From DAOTYH01 sp034435015 (GTDB lineage: Bacteria > Chloroflexota > Anaerolineae > Aggregatilineales > UBA3940), in NCBI GenBank assembly GCA_034435015.1, contig DAOTYH010000108.1, positions 1-64,000 on the forward strand: DNA of 64,000 nucleotides, in the 5' to 3' direction. Below, one piece after another: positions 24,001 through 32,829 of the stretch. Within the stretch, counting starts at the first letter, position 1; the number at the start of each line of letters is the position of its first letter. The notes below the pieces were generated by a model that ran no database searches, was not told the DNA's origin, and worked only from the letters and a program-made list of their open reading frames with translations. The translations under genes were made by a program, and so were the position numbers.

Positions 24001-25377
24001 ATGTTAAATCAAGCCTTGGATCACGCGCGCGCAAACCGCGGGCGTTATCTCAACCAGCTATTTGACTTCCTGCGAATTCCCTCTATTAGCACACAGGCTG
24101 AGCATAAGCCGGATGTTCAACGTGCCGCTGAATGGGTTGCCGCTGATATGCGGCGGGTCGGCCTGACAAACGTTCAGGTTGTGCCGACCGCAGGCAACCC
24201 CATTGTCTACGGTGAGTGGCTGGGGGCTGGAGAGGAAGCCCCCACGGTGCTGATCTATGGGCATTATGATGTCCAGCCGGTAGACCCGCTCGAGCTGTGG
24301 CAGTCGCCTCCCTTCGAACCCCAAATACGCGATGGGCTGATCTACGCGCGGGGTGTCAGCGACGACAAGGGGCAGATGTTCATCCATATCAAGGCTATTG
24401 AGTCTATGCTCTCGGCCAACGGCAGACTGCCGGTCAATGTCAAGCTGATCTTCGAGGGTGAAGAAGAGATTGGCTCGATCAACCTCGAAGCCTTTGTGTT
24501 GTCCCATCGGGAGATGCTGGCCGCAGATGTCAGCCTTGTGTCTGATACAGGCATGATCACACCCGACCAGCCGCTGATCGTCTACGGCTTGCGCGGGATG
24601 TGCTACATGGAGTTCCGCATCAAAGGCCCCAAGCGCGATCTACACTCTGGCGGCTATGGCGGCACGGTTTACAATCCGGCCCAGCTTGTGGCCGAGATCA
24701 TTGCCGCCCTGCACGACGAGAAAGGGACAGTGACCATCCCCGGCTTTTATGATCGCGTTCGTCCGCTGACGGATGAGGAACGCCGTGCGATCAACAGCGC
24801 GCCTTATTCGCTGGAGCAGTGGCAGTCTGAGACTGGCCTGCGTAAGCCATGGGGTGAGCCGGAATACACCCTCCATGAGCGCATCGGAGCGCGGCCTACC
24901 TGCGAGGTGAATGGTATATGGGGCGGCTGGCAGGGGGAGGGCGGAAAAACAATCATCCCGGCAGAAGCAGGGGCCAAGATCAGCATGCGGCTTGTGCCGG
25001 ATCAGGACCCTCAAGAGATAGCCCGCCTGTTTGCCGAGTTTGTCAGGGAACGGGTTCCAGATGATATGCAGGTACAGATCAACGACCTTGCTGGCGGCTG
25101 GTGGGCTATCACACCGCTGGATTCGCCCGCCATGAGGGCGGCATCGAGGGCCTATGAGGCAACATGGGGTGTGCCGCCGGTCTTTGCCCGTGAGGGCGGT
25201 TCAATCCCGATTGTGGCGACATTTCAGAAAGAGCTGAATGCCCCGGCTGTGCTGATGGGGTTTGGTCTGCGTGATGATGCGGCTCATGCTCCAAATGAAC
25301 GCTTCAGAGAGGATCATTTCTACAAGGGCATTGATACCGTGATCCACTACTTTCACTACCTAGCTGAGCAACGCTGA
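24001..25377 (+). CDS. M20 family metallopeptidase (dipeptidase)
   Basis: A 458-residue cytoplasmic zinc peptidase of the M20A/ArgE-DapE-CNDP family. Metal and catalytic motifs are in order: IYGHYDVQPVDP, ARGVSDDKGQ, EGEEEIGS, SDTGM, a dimerisation-lid region with KRDLHSGGYGGTV, and the terminal AHAPNERF His. It most resembles CNDP-type dipeptidases that cleave dipeptides. GGAGAAG precedes the ATG. It stands first in a rightward group with ACT and HEAT genes. Confidence 0.92.
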   Translation: MLNQALDHARANRGRYLNQLFDFLRIPSISTQAEHKPDVQRAAEWVAADMRRVGLTNVQVVPTAGNPIVYGEWLGAGEEAPTVLIYGHYDVQPVDPLELWQSPPFEPQIRDGLIYARGVSDDKGQMFIHIKAIESMLSANGRLPVNVKLIFEGEEEIGSINLEAFVLSHREMLAADVSLVSDTGMITPDQPLIVYGLRGMCYMEFRIKGPKRDLHSGGYGGTVYNPAQLVAEIIAALHDEKGTVTIPGFYDRVRPLTDEERRAINSAPYSLEQWQSETGLRKPWGEPEYTLHERIGARPTCEVNGIWGGWQGEGGKTIIPAEAGAKISMRLVPDQDPQEIARLFAEFVRERVPDDMQVQINDLAGGWWAITPLDSPAMRAASRAYEATWGVPPVFAREGGSIPIVATFQKELNAPAVLMGFGLRDDAAHAPNERFREDHFYKGIDTVIHYFHYLAEQR

Positions 25378-25403
25378 TCAGCGGTGGTGTGAAGGGAAGT
25401 GTA

Positions 25404-25793
25404 GTGCAAATTAAACCGCAGACGCTCTCGTTGCTTGCTGACCAGCTTGCGGTATGCCGTTTGGAGCCGCAGGCCGCCGTCCCTGCTTGGGCTACAAGGG
25501 GGTCGTTCTTCTGCATCATGCGTACCGCCGATGAGCTGTCCATCGTATGTGCTGAGGGAGTAGTGCCCCCCGGTGTGCGCTCGGAGCGGGGATGGCGGGC
25601 CTTCAAACTGGAAGGACCGTTTGATTTTGCGCAGACCGGCATACTCGCTTCGGTTCTGAGTCCGCTAGCCGAAGCCGGCGTGGGTGTCTTTGCTCTTTCA
25701 ACCTATGACACGGATTACATCCTGATCAAAGGGGCACAGCTTGAGCAAGCGGTGGCGGCTCTTGAAGCCTGCGGTCACAGCGTACAACGGTAG
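25404..25793 (+). CDS. ACT-domain (CASTOR-like) protein
   Basis: A protein of about 130 residues with tandem ACT-like folds. It shows the paired IVCAEGVVPPGVRSERGWRAFKLEGPFDF and ILASVLSPLAEAGVGVFALSTYDTDYILIK segments typical of the small bacterial amino-acid-binding ACT_7/CASTOR-like family. Likely a ligand sensor. The GTG at 25404 is preceded by AAGGGAAG; an earlier GTG (25389) is less well placed. It follows the dipeptidase by 26 bp. Confidence 0.8.
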   Translation: MQIKPQTLSLLADQLAVCRLEPQAAVPAWATRGSFFCIMRTADELSIVCAEGVVPPGVRSERGWRAFKLEGPFDFAQTGILASVLSPLAEAGVGVFALSTYDTDYILIKGAQLEQAVAALEACGHSVQR

Positions 25794-25820
25794 TTTCTGC
25801 CCATCGCAGGCGGAAGACTG

Positions 25821-26474
25821 ATGGACGACGACTTTCTGGACGCCCTGCAGAATCTTATTGACGATGGCGATCCCTGCCTGCAAGATGTGCTGGTTGAGGC
25901 CTGCGATCATCGAGAATGGCAGGTGCGGGTCTTCGCGGCACTGAGGCTGGCTGAGCTGTTTCAGGATATGCGAGCGTTGCCCGGTCTGGCTGAGGCTTTG
26001 CGGTATGGTGATCGTAATACCCAGAAAGCCGCCGCTGAGGCCCTATGGGAGCTGGGTGATGCTGACTCGGCAGGGTTATTTCGCGCGTTGCATATGGAGC
26101 GGGGCGAGGTACGTGACCTGATCGCCGAAGCGTTGTTGCGTATTGGCTGGATACCGGACAGCGTTGAGTGTGAAGTAGCTTTACATCTGGTCATGCGTAA
26201 CTGGCGTGAGATTGTGATGCTGGGAGCGGAGGCAGTGCCGGAACTACTCTCAGCACTGAGTGACCCTGACGGTAACGTCCGGCGCGGCACGGCTTGGGCG
26301 TTGGGGCAGATTGGTGATGGGCGGGCGGTGCCGTTTCTGATTGAGCTACTCGGCGATACAGCCGGGGATATGTTCGGTATCGGTGAGCGGGTATGTGACG
26401 TAGCCGCTGAGGCGCTTGAGCGGATCGGCACGCCGGAAGCGTTAGAGGCGGTCAGACGATGGAGAGAGACATGA
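25821..26474 (+). CDS. HEAT-repeat protein
   Basis: A 217-residue all-helical repeat protein. Repeats of about 30 residues are visible, for example REWQVRVFAALRLAELFQDMRALPGLAEAL, DRNTQKAAAEALWELGD, GNVRRGTAWALGQIGDGRAVPFLIELL and VCDVAAEALERIG. HEAT/PBS-lyase-type repeats serve as protein-binding scaffolds. No enzymatic motif is seen. The stop codon lies inside the 5' arm of a strong hairpin. Confidence 0.82.
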   Translation: MDDDFLDALQNLIDDGDPCLQDVLVEACDHREWQVRVFAALRLAELFQDMRALPGLAEALRYGDRNTQKAAAEALWELGDADSAGLFRALHMERGEVRDLIAEALLRIGWIPDSVECEVALHLVMRNWREIVMLGAEAVPELLSALSDPDGNVRRGTAWALGQIGDGRAVPFLIELLGDTAGDMFGIGERVCDVAAEALERIGTPEALEAVRRWRET

Positions 26475-26504
26475 AGGCAGTCGCTGAGTCTTGACTGCCT
26501 TCAT
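26471..26504. terminator. Hairpin between convergent HEAT and OYE genes
   Basis: ATGAAGGCAGTC (26471-26482) and GACTGCCTTCAT (26493-26504) form a perfect 12-bp stem with a 10-nt loop in the 42-bp convergent gap. There is no U tract on either side, so it may act by slowing polymerase or protecting 3' ends. Confidence 0.6.
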
Positions 26505-26516
26505 GTTGCCTCCTGC

Positions 26517-27587
26517 CTAGTATCCGCGCCGATATTGTGCTGGAATGGGCGCATCATCCCGCTGGCCCAGTGCCAGGGCCGCCTGAATTGGCCAGTAGGG
26601 GTTGCGTAACAGTTCCCGTCCTAGCAATACAAGGTCGGCACGGCTGTTACGGATTATTTCGTCGGCATGGCTGGGGGCGGTGATCAACCCTACTGTAGCT
26701 GTCGGAATGTCTGCCCCCGCCCGCACTGCTTCCGACAACGGGACTTGGTAGCCGGGGCCAAGAGGCGGTCGAGCATCGGCGCGACTGCCGCCAGAGGAGC
26801 AGTCAATCAGATCAACCCCCATCCCCTTGAGCCGGCGTGCCAGTTCTATGGCCTCTTCGACCACCCATCCGCCAGTAAGCCAGTCGGTACAGGACAGGCG
26901 CACCAACAATGGTTTGTCTTCAGGCCATTCTTGCCGAATGGCGGCCACAGTCTCCAATGTGAAACGGATTCGGTTCTCGAAACTGCCGCCATATTGGTCA
27001 GTGCGCTGATTGGAGATCGGTGAGTGGAAGCTGTGAATCAGGTAACCATGAGCGCCGTGCAATTCCAGCACATCAAAGCCGGCTTCTCGGACGCGCCGGG
27101 CGGCGGCCCGAAAAGCGGCCTGTACCTCAGTGATCTGCGCAGAAGTTAGTTCGTGGGGTATACGGTAGCCCTGATCGAATGGTATGGCGCTGGGAGCGAC
27201 GATCTCCCAGCCCCCTTGCTCGTCTGAGAGCGGCTGTCCTCCCTCCCATGGGCGGGCAGTGCCGGCTTTACGCCCTGCGTGCCCGATCTGGATGCCTGGC
27301 GTGGCTCCTTGCAATTTGATGAAGCCGGCCAACCGTGCCAGCGGCTCGATATGATCATCCGACCAGATACCCAGATCGCCGGGGGTGATACGTCCACGCG
27401 CTTCCACAGCGGTTGCTTCCAGCAGGATCAAACCAACGCCGCCAGCGGCCCGCGCCCCGTAGTGAGCTATGTGCCAGTCGGTGGGGATGCCGTCCCCGCT
27501 GGTGCTGTACTGACACATCGGGGCCATGCCAATGCGGTTGCGGATGGTCACTCCACGCAGGGTGAGGGGATCAAATAGATGAGGCAT
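26517..27587 (-). CDS. Old yellow enzyme family NADH:flavin oxidoreductase (YqjM/NamA-like)
   Basis: A 356-residue FMN TIM-barrel ene-reductase. Matches to the thermophilic-like OYE class include IRNRIGMAPMCQYS with the Cys that tunes FMN, LIQIGHAGRKA-type ISH segments, LHGAHGYLIHSFHSPISN and YGGSFENRIRF, and a C-terminal RNPYWPIQAALALG. It reduces activated C=C bonds in the cytoplasm; native substrate unknown. It starts 1 bp after the stop of the YfhO gene, so the two are probably one transcript although functionally unrelated. Confidence 0.92.
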   Translation of the reverse strand: MPHLFDPLTLRGVTIRNRIGMAPMCQYSTSGDGIPTDWHIAHYGARAAGGVGLILLEATAVEARGRITPGDLGIWSDDHIEPLARLAGFIKLQGATPGIQIGHAGRKAGTARPWEGGQPLSDEQGGWEIVAPSAIPFDQGYRIPHELTSAQITEVQAAFRAAARRVREAGFDVLELHGAHGYLIHSFHSPISNQRTDQYGGSFENRIRFTLETVAAIRQEWPEDKPLLVRLSCTDWLTGGWVVEEAIELARRLKGMGVDLIDCSSGGSRADARPPLGPGYQVPLSEAVRAGADIPTATVGLITAPSHADEIIRNSRADLVLLGRELLRNPYWPIQAALALGQRDDAPIPAQYRRGY

Positions 27588-27588
27588 T

Positions 27589-30471
27589 TCAAGCTCCTTT
27601 CTTGGGTCGGAAGATTGCCAGCCCGATGATGGTTATCAGCAGGCAGACAGCGCTGACGGCTGTACCGATTTCGAATGGCTCGCTTCGATAGGTGAAGACA
27701 ATCTCGTGCTGGCCGGGCGGCACATGCACCGCCCGGAACATGCCGTTAGCCCGCAGAATGGGCACAGGTTGCCCATCGAGGGCGGCCTGCCAGCCCGGAT
27801 ACCATGCATCTGACAGGATCAGGTAGACGTTTTCCCCGCGGCTTTCGGCAAGAATCTCTACCCGCTCTGGTTCATACAGGCTGATACTTGCCAGCCCCGC
27901 ATTGTTCGGGTTGCAGGATATTTGTGCCGTTGGCGAAGTGTCCTCGACTACCGGCCAACTGCCAGCTTGTAACATTGCCCATGCGTCTTCTTGGCTGTCA
28001 GCACGCACCGGATTGCAGGCCAGGTAGGCACGCGGCAGTGTTCCCCGATACTCGTAGATTTTTACCTCGGCGGCGTAGGCCAGCCGCAGTGTACCACCCT
28101 GTGACAGGGTGGTCACCATGAAAGCGCCGCTCCGATCATCTATCAAGGTGATGCCCTGCACAACCAGCACCCCCGGAAAGCCTGACACGATGGAGACTTC
28201 TACCCGCTCAATCCGTACTGCGTCTGGCCATACGACGCGGGTGTGGGCAGGTCTGTCCGGCGCACCGCCTGCTAAATCACGGCCTGCCAGCAACGGCTGT
28301 ATCAGCGGGAACTCACCGCCTTCATAGTACACGGCCACTGCTCCGATCTGAGTGCCGTCCGGCAGGCCCTCTGTCCCTTCAACATATCCGACGATGCCGA
28401 CTGTTGTTGCCTCGAAGGGGAGTACCGGATAAGCCTCCGCAAGCGGCGGGGTACTCGGATCGGGCGGGGCGGCCAGACGGGCCGGAAACTGTAGGTCGTA
28501 ATAAGCACCATCTACCCATAGATCAGCCACTTTGTCGGTGATGATCCAGCGCACGTTGGTCATGCGAAGCCACGTGAGATCGGGCACAGCGGGTAAGTTC
28601 TCGCGTAGTCTGCCATCCGGTGAGACAGCCTCAGCAGGCAGGAACAGCGAGGTGAAGCGTGTATAGTCGCAGGTGGGCAGAATACCCCCGTCAAATCCAT
28701 CCATAGCCGGGATGCCCCATGCCAGCGGCAAATTAGGGGCCAGGATTTCCTTCTGCTTGGTAGCGATGATTAGGTCATAGAACGCTTCTTCTGAGAGATA
28801 CGGCCTGTAGATTGCCTCCATCTCGCGCAGGTCGCCGGGATCAAAGAGGATGTCGGAGATGGACAGAAAGCGTGATGGCGTAGCATCTGTGTCGAGCGGC
28901 GAACAGCCACAGCCGGTTTTCGCCAGCAGAGTGCTGATAGCTGGGCGCTGACTGCTCCATGCGGCGGGTGCGCTGAGATGGTTGTACGGCAGTGACTGGC
29001 CTGCCACGAACAGTTCGACGGCGGCCAGTGCTCCAAGTGCTGGCGGGGCGTACTGGTAAGCTGTTATCCTGCCGCTGGCCAGCCAGCCCATCAGCCCGCA
29101 GGCCGCAACGAGTGCGGCGGCCCATAGAGTCAGCTCAATCAGGGTCGGGGCGACAGCTCCGGCTGTCTCATCACCAGACAGCGGTGCAAGGAAGGTTGAA
29201 GCCGCAAGCAGGATGATGACGACAGCCGGCCACAAGCTGGACAAGAGGGTACTGACTCGTTTCCTTCTGAGGGAGGGAGGACGGGCTGCAAGGGCATCCA
29301 GCCCTATGCCTGCCAGCGCCGCCGCCGCAAAGGCCCACAGTGCCAGCCAGCGGGCCGGAGCGCGGAACAGGTTAAAGCCGGGAATGAATCGCACCAGAAT
29401 CCAGTAGATGGGGTTGTAGGCCCCCAGAGCCAGAAAGAACCCCAGCACAGCCAGCAACGCCAGGCCCAGCGTGCGGCGGTCATGACGGTTACGCCAGCTT
29501 CCCTGTAGCGCCAGCACGAGCGCGGCTATGCCCGGATAGGCAACATACTCACTAAAGAGAGCGCTTCCGTTGTAGGATGGCAGGAACGCCCGACCTATGA
29601 TCTCCGGTCTGAGCGAGAATGAAACGGCCTCCAGTATCGGCAGGCCGCCGCCCCGATTGCTGAGTGCGGCTAATTCCAGCGTGGGGAGTATCTGCGCGGC
29701 GGCCAGCCCCAGCGCGAGGACCGCCGCCAAGGCGGGGATAGCCAACGGCCAGAGCTTCCGAAGGGGGGATGTTTTGCATGCTCCCGCAGGGGTATTGGAG
29801 TCAGGGGTCTGGTTTGCTGGCTGGGGAGATAGTGTGTTCCATAAAGCCCACACTCCTAACCCTACCCCGCTGATGAAAGCGGACTGGGTATGTCCTGCCA
29901 GGAGCTGTATAGCGATTGCCAGTGCCAGCCACAACAAGCGCTGGGGGTGCTGGCGGGATTCCTCATACAGCCAAAACAGCCATGGCAGCCATGCCAGTCC
30001 CTGGAGCTGGTTAACGTGCTCAGCCTGAGCGGTCAGATAGCCGCCCAGCGCAAAGACCAGTGCGGCCAATGTTGTTGCAGAGAGACTCAGCCGCAGTGTT
30101 CTGCGGGTGAACAGCGCCATGCCGATAGCGGCCCAGCTCACATGTGCCACAATGGCTACTTTGATGGCGGTTGGGGCATCCAGCCAGATCAGCGGCCAAT
30201 TGGGGGGGTAAAGTACCCCTGCCTGACTGTTAGCGAGGAATGGCGCTCCCATAAAGAGGAAGGGATTCCACAGCGGCAGACGGCCTGCGCTCAACGCCGC
30301 ATTGCGATAGGCCCAGTAGGGGTAGAAATAGGTGAACACATCGCCGCGCGGCAGGATGAGATCGGTGAAGATCATCCGCCAGAAAAAGGCGACCGTCAGT
30401 ATTGTCAGTACAGCAAACATTGCCCCGTCGGGCCAGCTTAGCTTTGGTGATTGATGGGAAGAAGAGGACAC
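27589..30471 (-). CDS. YfhO-like polytopic membrane protein
   Basis: A 960-residue membrane protein with 10 or more helices in the N-terminal 550 residues and one near the C-terminus. The first loop reads LPRGDVFTYFYPYWAYRNAALSAGRLPLWNPFLFMGAPFLANSQAGVLYPPNW, the hallmark of YfhO/GT-C proteins. The long extracellular part ends in a beta-rich segment (DAWYPGWQAALDGQPVP) typical of YfhO. In Bacillus YfhO decorates teichoic acid with sugars; the substrate here is unknown. It lies 3 bp from the next leftward gene. Confidence 0.85.
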   Translation of the reverse strand: MSSSSHQSPKLSWPDGAMFAVLTILTVAFFWRMIFTDLILPRGDVFTYFYPYWAYRNAALSAGRLPLWNPFLFMGAPFLANSQAGVLYPPNWPLIWLDAPTAIKVAIVAHVSWAAIGMALFTRRTLRLSLSATTLAALVFALGGYLTAQAEHVNQLQGLAWLPWLFWLYEESRQHPQRLLWLALAIAIQLLAGHTQSAFISGVGLGVWALWNTLSPQPANQTPDSNTPAGACKTSPLRKLWPLAIPALAAVLALGLAAAQILPTLELAALSNRGGGLPILEAVSFSLRPEIIGRAFLPSYNGSALFSEYVAYPGIAALVLALQGSWRNRHDRRTLGLALLAVLGFFLALGAYNPIYWILVRFIPGFNLFRAPARWLALWAFAAAALAGIGLDALAARPPSLRRKRVSTLLSSLWPAVVIILLAASTFLAPLSGDETAGAVAPTLIELTLWAAALVAACGLMGWLASGRITAYQYAPPALGALAAVELFVAGQSLPYNHLSAPAAWSSQRPAISTLLAKTGCGCSPLDTDATPSRFLSISDILFDPGDLREMEAIYRPYLSEEAFYDLIIATKQKEILAPNLPLAWGIPAMDGFDGGILPTCDYTRFTSLFLPAEAVSPDGRLRENLPAVPDLTWLRMTNVRWIITDKVADLWVDGAYYDLQFPARLAAPPDPSTPPLAEAYPVLPFEATTVGIVGYVEGTEGLPDGTQIGAVAVYYEGGEFPLIQPLLAGRDLAGGAPDRPAHTRVVWPDAVRIERVEVSIVSGFPGVLVVQGITLIDDRSGAFMVTTLSQGGTLRLAYAAEVKIYEYRGTLPRAYLACNPVRADSQEDAWAMLQAGSWPVVEDTSPTAQISCNPNNAGLASISLYEPERVEILAESRGENVYLILSDAWYPGWQAALDGQPVPILRANGMFRAVHVPPGQHEIVFTYRSEPFEIGTAVSAVCLLITIIGLAIFRPKKGA

Positions 30472-30474
30472 ATC

Positions 30475-31248
30475 TCACCTCGCTGGGTAAGGGCTGAGAA
30501 GTTCTGATGGAATAGGTTGGCCTGAGGTAACTATGCAGGGCGGCCTGCCGGCGTGCAGAAGGGTAACATTGCCGGTGCCGCAAACCGTCCATCTGCCGCT
30601 GTGTGCAGCCAGTGCCGCCTGATCGTCAACCCCTGCCAGCACTAGGTCAGGCGGATATAGCGCCGCGAGCTGTTCCAGCACCTGATTTGGAAGCCAACTA
30701 AAGTAAGGCAGGAACACCATCTTCGGTAGCAACCTTAGCCCCTCTGAGATTTCGAAACGCAAGTCATCTATGCTTCGGGGGAAGGGCTTAAGGGGCACGA
30801 AGCTCAATTCTCCAAGCGCAACTGCCGCTCCGCCTGCCGCAATGAGCATTGTTCCCCTCTGCTGGTGGAGGAGGCAGATCGTCTCCCACGCGGCACTACC
30901 GGCTAGTATCTTATGCAAGGAGGACGGCTCTCCCCCTGCCAAGTAGATGCCAGCCGCCTGCTCAAGCGGGGCGGCAAGGGCAGGGTTATCGGCCTGCTGA
31001 CGGGTCAGGATCGCTACGGGCCAGGACGAAAGGCCGAAGTCGTTCAGCGCTCCCTGGATTACGTCAGCCCGCCGCTCCGCCGTGCCGGGCTTGCGGCCTG
31101 CCAACGCAGTCAGCAGGATGGCAACCGGTGCGATCCCCTGTGGGATCATCATCTTCAGTTGCTGCCATAAGCTCAATGACTCCGGGCGCAGAGCCTCCCC
31201 GCCTAAGAGGACCAGTGGACCGCAGTAAGAATGGAGCGTGCCAGCCAT
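30475..31248 (-). CDS. Peptidase E/cyanophycinase-fold (class I GATase-like) protein lacking the nucleophile
   Basis: A 257-residue protein with the alpha/beta fold of S51 peptidases: GPLVLLGGEALRPESL at the start, AGIYLAGGEPSSLHKIL, then MLIAAGGAAVALGE at the nucleophile elbow. Family enzymes have G-x-S-A-G-A there; here Gly139 replaces the Ser, so it is unlikely to be a peptidase. A minus-strand TATAAT 6 nt before the ATG suggests a leaderless mRNA. It probably leads the YfhO-OYE unit. Confidence 0.62.
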   Translation of the reverse strand: MAGTLHSYCGPLVLLGGEALRPESLSLWQQLKMMIPQGIAPVAILLTALAGRKPGTAERRADVIQGALNDFGLSSWPVAILTRQQADNPALAAPLEQAAGIYLAGGEPSSLHKILAGSAAWETICLLHQQRGTMLIAAGGAAVALGELSFVPLKPFPRSIDDLRFEISEGLRLLPKMVFLPYFSWLPNQVLEQLAALYPPDLVLAGVDDQAALAAHSGRWTVCGTGNVTLLHAGRPPCIVTSGQPIPSELLSPYPAR

Positions 31249-31254
31249 GTGTCC

Positions 31255-31260
31255 ATTATA
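31255..31260 (-). promoter_or_regulatory. -10 element placed for a leaderless mRNA
   Basis: A perfect TATAAT on the minus strand ends 6 nt before the ATG at 31248, leaving no room for a ribosome-binding site. No -35 match is visible. Confidence 0.4.
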
Positions 31261-31332
31261 ACGTCAGAAGGACGGGGAGAGGAAAGGGGGTGTGTTATAA
31301 TTAGGCTTGAGAGAAACAATGCTGGATGAGGC

Positions 31333-31932
31333 TTAGGGTGTAATTGTCCCGTTGATGGTCATCTGGCCGTCAGTGATTATCACATCTGACAGAGTGATGG
31401 TGAAGGGCGAGGATTGGATCGGCGAGTTAATGCTCTGTTCTACGCTTGTCATGACTTGATCGAGGACAGACGGATCAAGCTGGAGAGGGCCATACTGGAT
31501 GGAGGCGATCTCAACATCCAGTTGCCCATTTGCTCCAATGCTTGGCACGGCGACGATCAGGCCGTTGGCATCGAAGCCGCCGACATTGATGCGCCCGTAG
31601 ATGTTTACTACGCCGTCCCCCATAATGACCTGTATATCCTGTATTGGGATTGTCTCGCCAGTGTCGGCTTCAGTCTGGGCGATGGCCTCTGCTACAACAG
31701 AGGTGAGTTCTTCATTCGTAAAGGTGATGCTGAAAGGGCCGTCGGGAGTAGCGAAGTTCAGCGTTCGCCACTTGTCGTTAAATGAAGCCAATGCCTCTCC
31801 AGAGGGCTGGACAGCCTGCGGCGGGGGTTGCGGCCCACCCAGTTGAAGGCCCGGCATGTTACAGGCCAGCGCGGATAAGGCTAACAGAGAAGAACTTAAC
31901 AGGGAGAAAACAAGTCTGGGATCGCGTCTCAT
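31333..31932 (-). CDS. Lipoprotein of unknown function
   Basis: A 199-residue secreted protein with a signal peptide MRRDPRLVFSLLSSSLLALSA and lipobox Leu-Ala-Cys (Cys24). The mature part begins with a Pro/Gln-rich linker and continues as a beta-rich domain (FSITFTNEELTSVVAEAIAQ, VVNIYGRINVGG, PFTITLSDVIITDGQMTINGTI). The alternation resembles DUF2140/YpmS or LolA-like lipid-binding folds, but that is a guess. The ATG at 31932 has a strong GAGGAGACC just upstream; the frame extends further but overlaps rluB antisense. Confidence 0.75.
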   Translation of the reverse strand: MRRDPRLVFSLLSSSLLALSALACNMPGLQLGGPQPPPQAVQPSGEALASFNDKWRTLNFATPDGPFSITFTNEELTSVVAEAIAQTEADTGETIPIQDIQVIMGDGVVNIYGRINVGGFDANGLIVAVPSIGANGQLDVEIASIQYGPLQLDPSVLDQVMTSVEQSINSPIQSSPFTITLSDVIITDGQMTINGTITP

Positions 31933-32004
31933 GGTCTCCTCTAGAGTTGGCGTGGTATTATAGCGTGACCGAGAAGGAACGCAAAACAGGAAGAGGTGTT
32001 CGAT

Positions 32005-32829
32005 TTGGTAGAAGAACGATTGCAGAAGCTTCTGGCACGGGCCGGCTATGGCTCGCGGCGGGCCTGTGAAACGATTATTGAGCAACAGCGTGTGACGGTC
32101 AACGGCCAGGTCGCGGGGTTGGGTGTGAAGGCTGATCCCAAACGTGACGATATTCGCGTGGATGGAGAGCGGCTGCGTCTGCCGGATCAGTTCGTTTATA
32201 TCATGCTTAACAAGCCGCGCGGTGTGATCTCGGATGAGGATGTCGGCGGCAGACTGCCCGCCGCACGCGAACTGATTCCACTGGAAGGGCGTCTATATCC
32301 GGTAGGGCGTCTGGATGTTCAGAGTGAGGGGCTGTTGTTATTTACGGACGACGGTGATCTGGCCCACAGGTTGACTCATCCGCGTTATGAACATCCCAAG
32401 ACGTATCATGCTGTGGTTGAGGGATCGCCAACGGAGAAGACGTTGGATGTCTGGCGGCGCGGGATCATGCTGGATGGCGAACGTACCGCGCCGGCTGAAA
32501 TCAAGAAGATGGGCAAGACACGGGGTGGAACACTGTTGGAGATCACTCTATATGAGGGCCGTAAACGGCAGGTGCGGCGGGTGGCGGCGGCGCTGGGGCA
32601 TCCGGTCCTGAAATTGGTGCGTGTGAAGCTTGGCCCGCTGGAACTGGGCAATCTGCCTGCTGGGGCATGGCGCCGCCTGACTGATCAGGAAATAGCCTCG
32701 CTTCACGCCATCCGAAGCGAGCGGCCTCCGCGCCGAGTGCGTCGTGTCAGTTCGGCGTCATTGAGGCGGCCTGCCTCAACTTCTCTCTCCAGGCGTCCTT
32801 CTTCACGGCGGGGTTCACGGCGCTTATGA
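32005..32829 (+). CDS. rluB: Pseudouridine synthase RluB/RsuA family
   Basis: It isomerises a uridine in 23S (RluB-type) or 16S rRNA. The protein has an N-terminal S4 RNA-binding domain (RLQKLLARAGYGSRRACETIIEQQRVTVNG), the catalytic GRLDVQSEGLLLFTDDG motif with Asp, and RVKLGPLELGNLPAGAWR. A basic tail of about 45 residues rich in Arg and Ser follows. Start is TTG at 32005 (AGGAAGAGG upstream) or GTG at 31996. The stop overlaps the cmk ATG (ATGA), a common rluB-cmk arrangement. Confidence 0.9.
   Translation: MVEERLQKLLARAGYGSRRACETIIEQQRVTVNGQVAGLGVKADPKRDDIRVDGERLRLPDQFVYIMLNKPRGVISDEDVGGRLPAARELIPLEGRLYPVGRLDVQSEGLLLFTDDGDLAHRLTHPRYEHPKTYHAVVEGSPTEKTLDVWRRGIMLDGERTAPAEIKKMGKTRGGTLLEITLYEGRKRQVRRVAAALGHPVLKLVRVKLGPLELGNLPAGAWRRLTDQEIASLHAIRSERPPRRVRRVSSASLRRPASTSLSRRPSSRRGSRRL

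Noticed and set aside
31296..31331. Plus-strand TATAAT followed by a five-codon ORF between two leftward genes
   Set aside because: No -35, no conserved product and no RNA structure was seen; probably chance in an AT-richer gap.
31933..32085. N-terminal extension of the lipoprotein to 250 residues
   Set aside because: It would destroy the signal peptide position; the ATG at 31932 with GAGGAG matches a lipoprotein signal.
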